A DNA stretch of 64,000 nt from Cyathus striatus. Taxonomy: Eukaryota > Basidiomycota > Agaricomycetes > Agaricales > Nidulariaceae. Both the position numbers and the translations under genes were made by a program. The stretch is taken from the NCBI GenBank assembly GCA_025738555.1, contig JAOVFP010000002.1, forward strand, positions 5,766,001-5,830,000, in the 5' to 3' direction. This document shows positions 60,139 to 64,000 of this stretch, piece by piece. How positions within the stretch are numbered: position 1 is the first letter of the stretch; every line of letters starts with the position of its first letter. The notes beneath the pieces were generated by a model. The model did not search any database. It worked only from the letters and a program-made list of their open reading frames with translations, and had not been told where the DNA came from.

Positions 60139-62740
60139 ATGGCCAACGAAACCTTCCCCGCCACCCTCAACGCAAATGCCGCCCCCACTGCTGATGCTGC
60201 CGCACTCTCTACCAAGAACAGCATCAGCCCCCCTGCTAACGCTAATGCGCTCACCAAGCAAGACAACAGGATCAGGCGGCCAGAGCAAAAGGAAATCGAA
60301 CGCATTGCTGAGATTTCCTTGAAGGTTCGCCAGGGTGTTAGGGCTTCTCTTCCCGCTCCCCCCGAGCAGTTCTTCACTATTATGGCTCCCGGCAAGGTCC
60401 TCAACCTCGACGTTAGTACCATTTATTTTCACATCATTTTCATCTAAGCTAACATTGTTGTTTTAGGACTACATTGCTAAAGATAAGACCTTACTCACTC
60501 CCCGCTTCATTCAGTTGGCCGAAGCTATTCTTTGCGACGACATGCCTGCGCTCTCTGCTGTCCAGCTTGGTCCCACTGGCAGGTCTGTTTCTCGCAGCTA
60601 TGGCGCTACTTTGAGCAAATTGTGCCCCGCCGGTGAGTACACACACTTGGATATATTTTTCGTGCTGAACACAATACGCTTTAGGATCTACTACTGGCAT
60701 CGACGATAACCCAAAGGAAAAGCTCAGCGAGCAGGCTATACGCTACAGGAAAGCCATGGAGTGGCTTACCTGCTGCGAGAATCACTACGGCCGCATGGTC
60801 AGCCGCATTGATCTTTATCGCGAGAAACAAAACGCATATACGAGGGCATTTGAAGATAAGACCAGGGCCTTCAGATCAGCCCTGGAATGGGCGAAGGATG
60901 ATCCTAGGAATGTCACTGACGAGCAGAAGCGCGCCGCTTACGATACTTGGGTCTCTGAGAACCAGAAGTCGTGGAGGAACATGTGCCAGGCAGCCTATAT
61001 GGACTGGGTCACCAACGGAAAGAAGGAAGAGACTGAATATTGGTTCTCCATTGTCGACAACGACTCTGCCATGTCCCGCGTTGAAGCCAGCAAGGTACGC
61101 ATTTCCCGCGAGATAGCTAAGCGTATTATTTACAGCCGTCTCGGTTTATAGGAAGCTATGCGCAACAGCGTTATCAGCGATGAGGACGGTGCAGTAGAGT
61201 ACCAGAAGGTTAAGCTTACGCCATCCAACTGGTATGTCCTTTTCATTGCATTTTACATTTCCCTGATGTATTGGACTCGCAGGGCGTCCCTCGCGAAGGA
61301 GAAGGCATATGCATCCTCCACTGCTGATGCACTGAAGTGGAATATTGCTCGTCTCTCCAAGATCAACGCTGTGATCAGGGGTATGCTTGCGGGCCGTGAA
61401 GGCTCAACAGTTGGACTTGTCGCAAAGGACACCGGTGATGACTTGAAGAAAGTCCAGGATGCAACCTTGAGTTATGTGCGAGCTTTGAAAGAGCAGCTTA
61501 AGCCAGGGTAAGGATCTCCTTTGGTATACATTCTCCGATATTCTCTGAACAAAATCAATACAGATCTGCTGCAGTCTCGAAAGAAGCCGTTAACAACAAA
61601 CGCGACCTTCTCCGGAAAGCTCTCGAGGTCTCTGAACAATCTGACGAGGCAACTGCCAATGTCGAAAAGCTCTACTATGCTAAGCAGACTGACCTTGAAT
61701 TCCAGTACAAGACTAACGCCAACCTCATTGCCGAATATCAGAACCAGCTCGATGGTATCAATGGAAGCAACAGCATTGACGCACTCCAGGGTCTCATTTG
61801 CAAAGAGCTCAATATTTCCCCCGCCGCTCCTGTCACTCCTGTGAAAACCTCTGCCGATTTCTGGACTCAGATCAAGGTCCGTATCGAAAGGTCCGAGAGT
61901 GGCGACCGTACAGAGGTCACAAGCAGTTCATCAGACCATCAGGATACCTCCTACAGCACCTTCGGTTTGTGGAGTGTCGGTGGTAACTACAGCAAGGACA
62001 GCGCCACCTCCGGCGTTATCAAGGAGCTTTCGTCTACCAGCCTCGAAATTACATTCGACTGTATGCGCGTTGATATTCATCGCAGCTGGTTGAGGGGAGA
62101 GCTCTTTTACGACCACGACTTGAAGCCTGCTCCTGGTCCTGCTAACTAGTCCGTTCCCTTCATCTATATTAATGACTGACTGCTAATGACATGTCACAAT
62201 TTAGTATCAGCCCTGGACCAGTTACTCTCGCGACTCTTCTTGATGCGGAGAACTACGAGCCTCCTGTCACTGAGAGTGGAGAGAAGATGACCCGCGAACA
62301 GTTCTTGGAGAGGTATCACCTCTTCCCCATGTACCCCACTGGTATGTCTTTTTCACTTTTTTGCATGATTGCACGACTAATGCACCATCTCAGCCTTTTT
62401 GCTTGCTGCCAACATTACTCTCAAGCTTGATAGCCAGAGCGATACGATCAAGAACTACTCCGATAAGAACAGCTCTAGCTACTCCCGTCACAACGAATCC
62501 ATCAACTATGGACCCTTCTGTATCAGATCTTCGAACGAGGAGAAGTCAAGTGGATCCTCCAAGTCTGAGGTTGCGGATTCTCAGTGCATTGCCACTGGCT
62601 CTGGATTAGAGTGAGTGGATGCAGCGTTTCTTGGCTAGCCTGTACTAACCCACTTCCTCAGGATCAGGATTAAGTCGCCTCAAGTCATCGGGACCGTCTC
62701 CCAAATGCTCCCCACTCTTCCTCGCCCTAACCAGCAGTAA
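60139..62740 (+). CDS. Multi-exon gene of unknown function
   Basis: Intact frame from the ATG at 60139 to a TAA at 62738-62740, with about eight short introns (for example GTTAGT to TTTTAG at about 60412-60467, and GTATGT to CTCAG at about 62341-62394). The N-terminus is Ala/Asn-rich (ATLNANAAPTADAAAL). The middle is helical and charged (YREKQNAYTRAFEDKTRAFR; KLYYAKQTDLEFQYKTNANL) and probably coiled coil. The last third looks like a beta-rich domain: STFGLWSVGGNYSK, LEITFDCMRVDIHRSWLRGE, then ISPGPVTLATLL and an FPMYPT-AFLLAANITLKL strand interrupted by an intron. It resembles an agaricomycete family I cannot name. No signal peptide or membrane segment. Codons are C-ending (ACC, GCC, AAG), unlike the transposon genes to the left, which fits a well-expressed host gene. 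Confidence 0.82.
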
Positions 62741-62900
62741 ATGTTTGAGCTGCATCAATTCGGGGTTACAAGTTTCCTTCACAGTTTTACAACTCATAGT
62801 TTTATTCTCATACCTCATAATCTCACAATCTACTTATAAAAATCAGTTATGGCTTTACGATCTTGTTAATAATGGTGCCACGAATATATGATGCTTTTCT
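62741..62900. other. 3' region of the 60.1-kb gene
   Basis: A/T-rich, with TTATAAAAATCAG near 62835. Probably the 3' untranslated region and terminator. No other feature seen. Confidence 0.4.
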
Positions 62901-62904
62901 GACG

Positions 62905-63246
62905 CTTATAATTATTGATGACAATGCTCTTTCATCTATATTATCAGAGCCTGGGCAGGAGTCGATCCACCAAGATGAGCACGCATCTGAGCACTCCTCT
63001 CCTTCTTTCTCCGGTGGCTCAGAGGACGAATTTCAGGAGTCTTACTACATCCTTGAGTATTTTAGTACTCCGCCTTCCTCCCCAATCATGGTCACAGCAC
63101 CAGAGGAAGAATCGTTGCCTCCAAGTTCGAACAATAGTGAGGGCATTACTCACACTCTCGACAATCCAGTCGGTGATGGCTATTCTTCTTCGCCCACTGT
63201 ATCACCCGAGTCGATCCAGCAAGATGAGTACGCATCTGAGCGGTGA
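62905..63246 (+). CDS. Ser/Asp/Glu-rich repeat frame, fragment
   Basis: Open copy of the unit found decayed at 30.6-31.1 kb. It encodes DDNALSSILSEPGQESIHQD, FSGGSEDEFQESYYILEYFS and a second short ESIQQDEYASE repeat before a TGA at 63244-63246. There is no convincing start, so it is likely one exon of a gene or transposon. By its length and composition it is a disordered acidic region. Function unknown. Confidence 0.45.
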   Translation, partial: LIIIDDNALSSILSEPGQESIHQDEHASEHSSPSFSGGSEDEFQESYYILEYFSTPPSSPIMVTAPEEESLPPSSNNSEGITHTLDNPVGDGYSSSPTVSPESIQQDEYASER

Positions 63247-64000
63247 TACGACTCGGAGGTAACGAAGTACGTTTTTTCTCCTTTCTTCCTTAGTGATAGT
63301 GTCCGATTCAACTCGCATAGTGACGAGATGCCCGACAAACAAGTAGAAGAGGTATCGAATGAGGGAGCAGATAGGTTACTATGCTTTAGTATTATACTTT
63401 ACTATACTTGAGACTTTATTTTTAACTGCTTGTTTTAGTGATGGGAGTAAGTACTAAAGTCTAAGTAGCACAGCGAACCCCCGCCACGGATATTCACTAC
63501 ACATGCACTTTGATTCACTTGCAATTGATGGGTACCATAGTGCGTAGTACGATATTCGAACTTGCTTCTTGTTCCGAACAAGTATCCTTACTCCTAATAA
63601 ATCTGAAATCTAGTAAGAAATTGCAAATATATATATATAAGCATATGTCTTCGATGGACAATTCACATGGTTACATCGCACAGAAGACAACTAAATCCTC
63701 TGTACAGCGCAAGCTTGCGTACGTTAGTGCAAACCAAGTATAAATGCATATACTCGAAAGGTTAACTAAGGATTTGAAGACAACTACAAGTTCCATAATT
63801 GGTTTGTCTTCAAGTTGTTTGGAATTTATCTACTGTTTTCTTTGTATCATCACTACCGGGCACTATTCTTTGTATAGGCCCAATGAGACTTATTTATATT
63901 CTATTTCGTGTCTTTCACAGTAGTCATTTACTGTCGTGATGCGACTTGTACGTTCTGATGTCTCCAACATCATTGAGATCTGTAGACTAAAAATATAAAC
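63247..64000. other. Right edge of window, no gene recognised
   Basis: A/T-rich. The last 16 bases match 31129-31144 exactly, in both cases downstream of a Ser/Asp/Glu-rich repeat copy, which suggests a shared repeat family whose end lies here. Confidence 0.4.

Overview
This window looks like nuclear DNA of a mushroom-forming basidiomycete (Agaricomycetes). The signs are many short GT-AG introns of about 45-60 bp, three basidiomycete-type adenylate-forming reductases, an F-box/leucine-rich protein, and a KDZ-type transposase fused to a SUMO-protease domain. No ribosomal RNA, functional tRNA or prokaryotic-style operon was seen.

Layout. 1-2.1 kb: the 3' part of a gene built from duplicated intron-exon modules. 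2.8-17.0 kb: three tandem minus-strand A-T-R adenylate-forming reductase (NRPS-like) genes. 18.0-19.7 kb: an F-box gene, divergent from 20.3-22.8 kb, a multi-exon gene with a WW-like module and C-terminal membrane segments. 23-38 kb: a transposon graveyard. It holds two Tc1/mariner-type MITEs with TA duplications, two solo LTRs with perfect 5-bp target duplications, a tRNA-derived SINE with a 15-bp target duplication, a decayed tRNA-like sequence, a serine/acid-rich repeat array and a broken Ulp1 protease-DDE transposase gene. 38.06-55.43 kb: what I read as one ~17.4-kb KDZ-class element. It has imperfect terminal inverted repeats, an 8-bp flanking duplication (GACAATAG), a KDZ transposase-Ulp1 gene, two large accessory genes, a captured fragment of a host Rab GDP-dissociation inhibitor gene, and about 20 copies of a quasi-palindromic ~23-bp motif clustered upstream of its three large genes. 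55.4-60 kb: intergenic DNA with a 763-bp Mutator-type MITE (38-bp perfect inverted repeats, 9-bp target duplication) carrying telomere-like CCTAAC repeats. 60.1-62.7 kb: an intact multi-exon gene of unknown function. 62.9-63.3 kb: an intact copy of the serine/acid-rich repeat also seen at 30.6-31.1 kb.

How it fits together. The gene-bearing flanks (0-22.8 and 60-62.7 kb) look normal. The transposon-rich middle is CpG-poor in many places, and most of its premature stops are TGA where a CGA codon is plausible. That is what cytosine methylation followed by deamination (or a RIP-like process) would leave. The reductases probably activate carboxylic acids and reduce the carrier-bound thioester to an aldehyde or alcohol. 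Their substrates cannot be read from the sequence, and no other secondary-metabolism gene was seen beside them. Gene models are hand-spliced. Exon edges are approximate unless stated.
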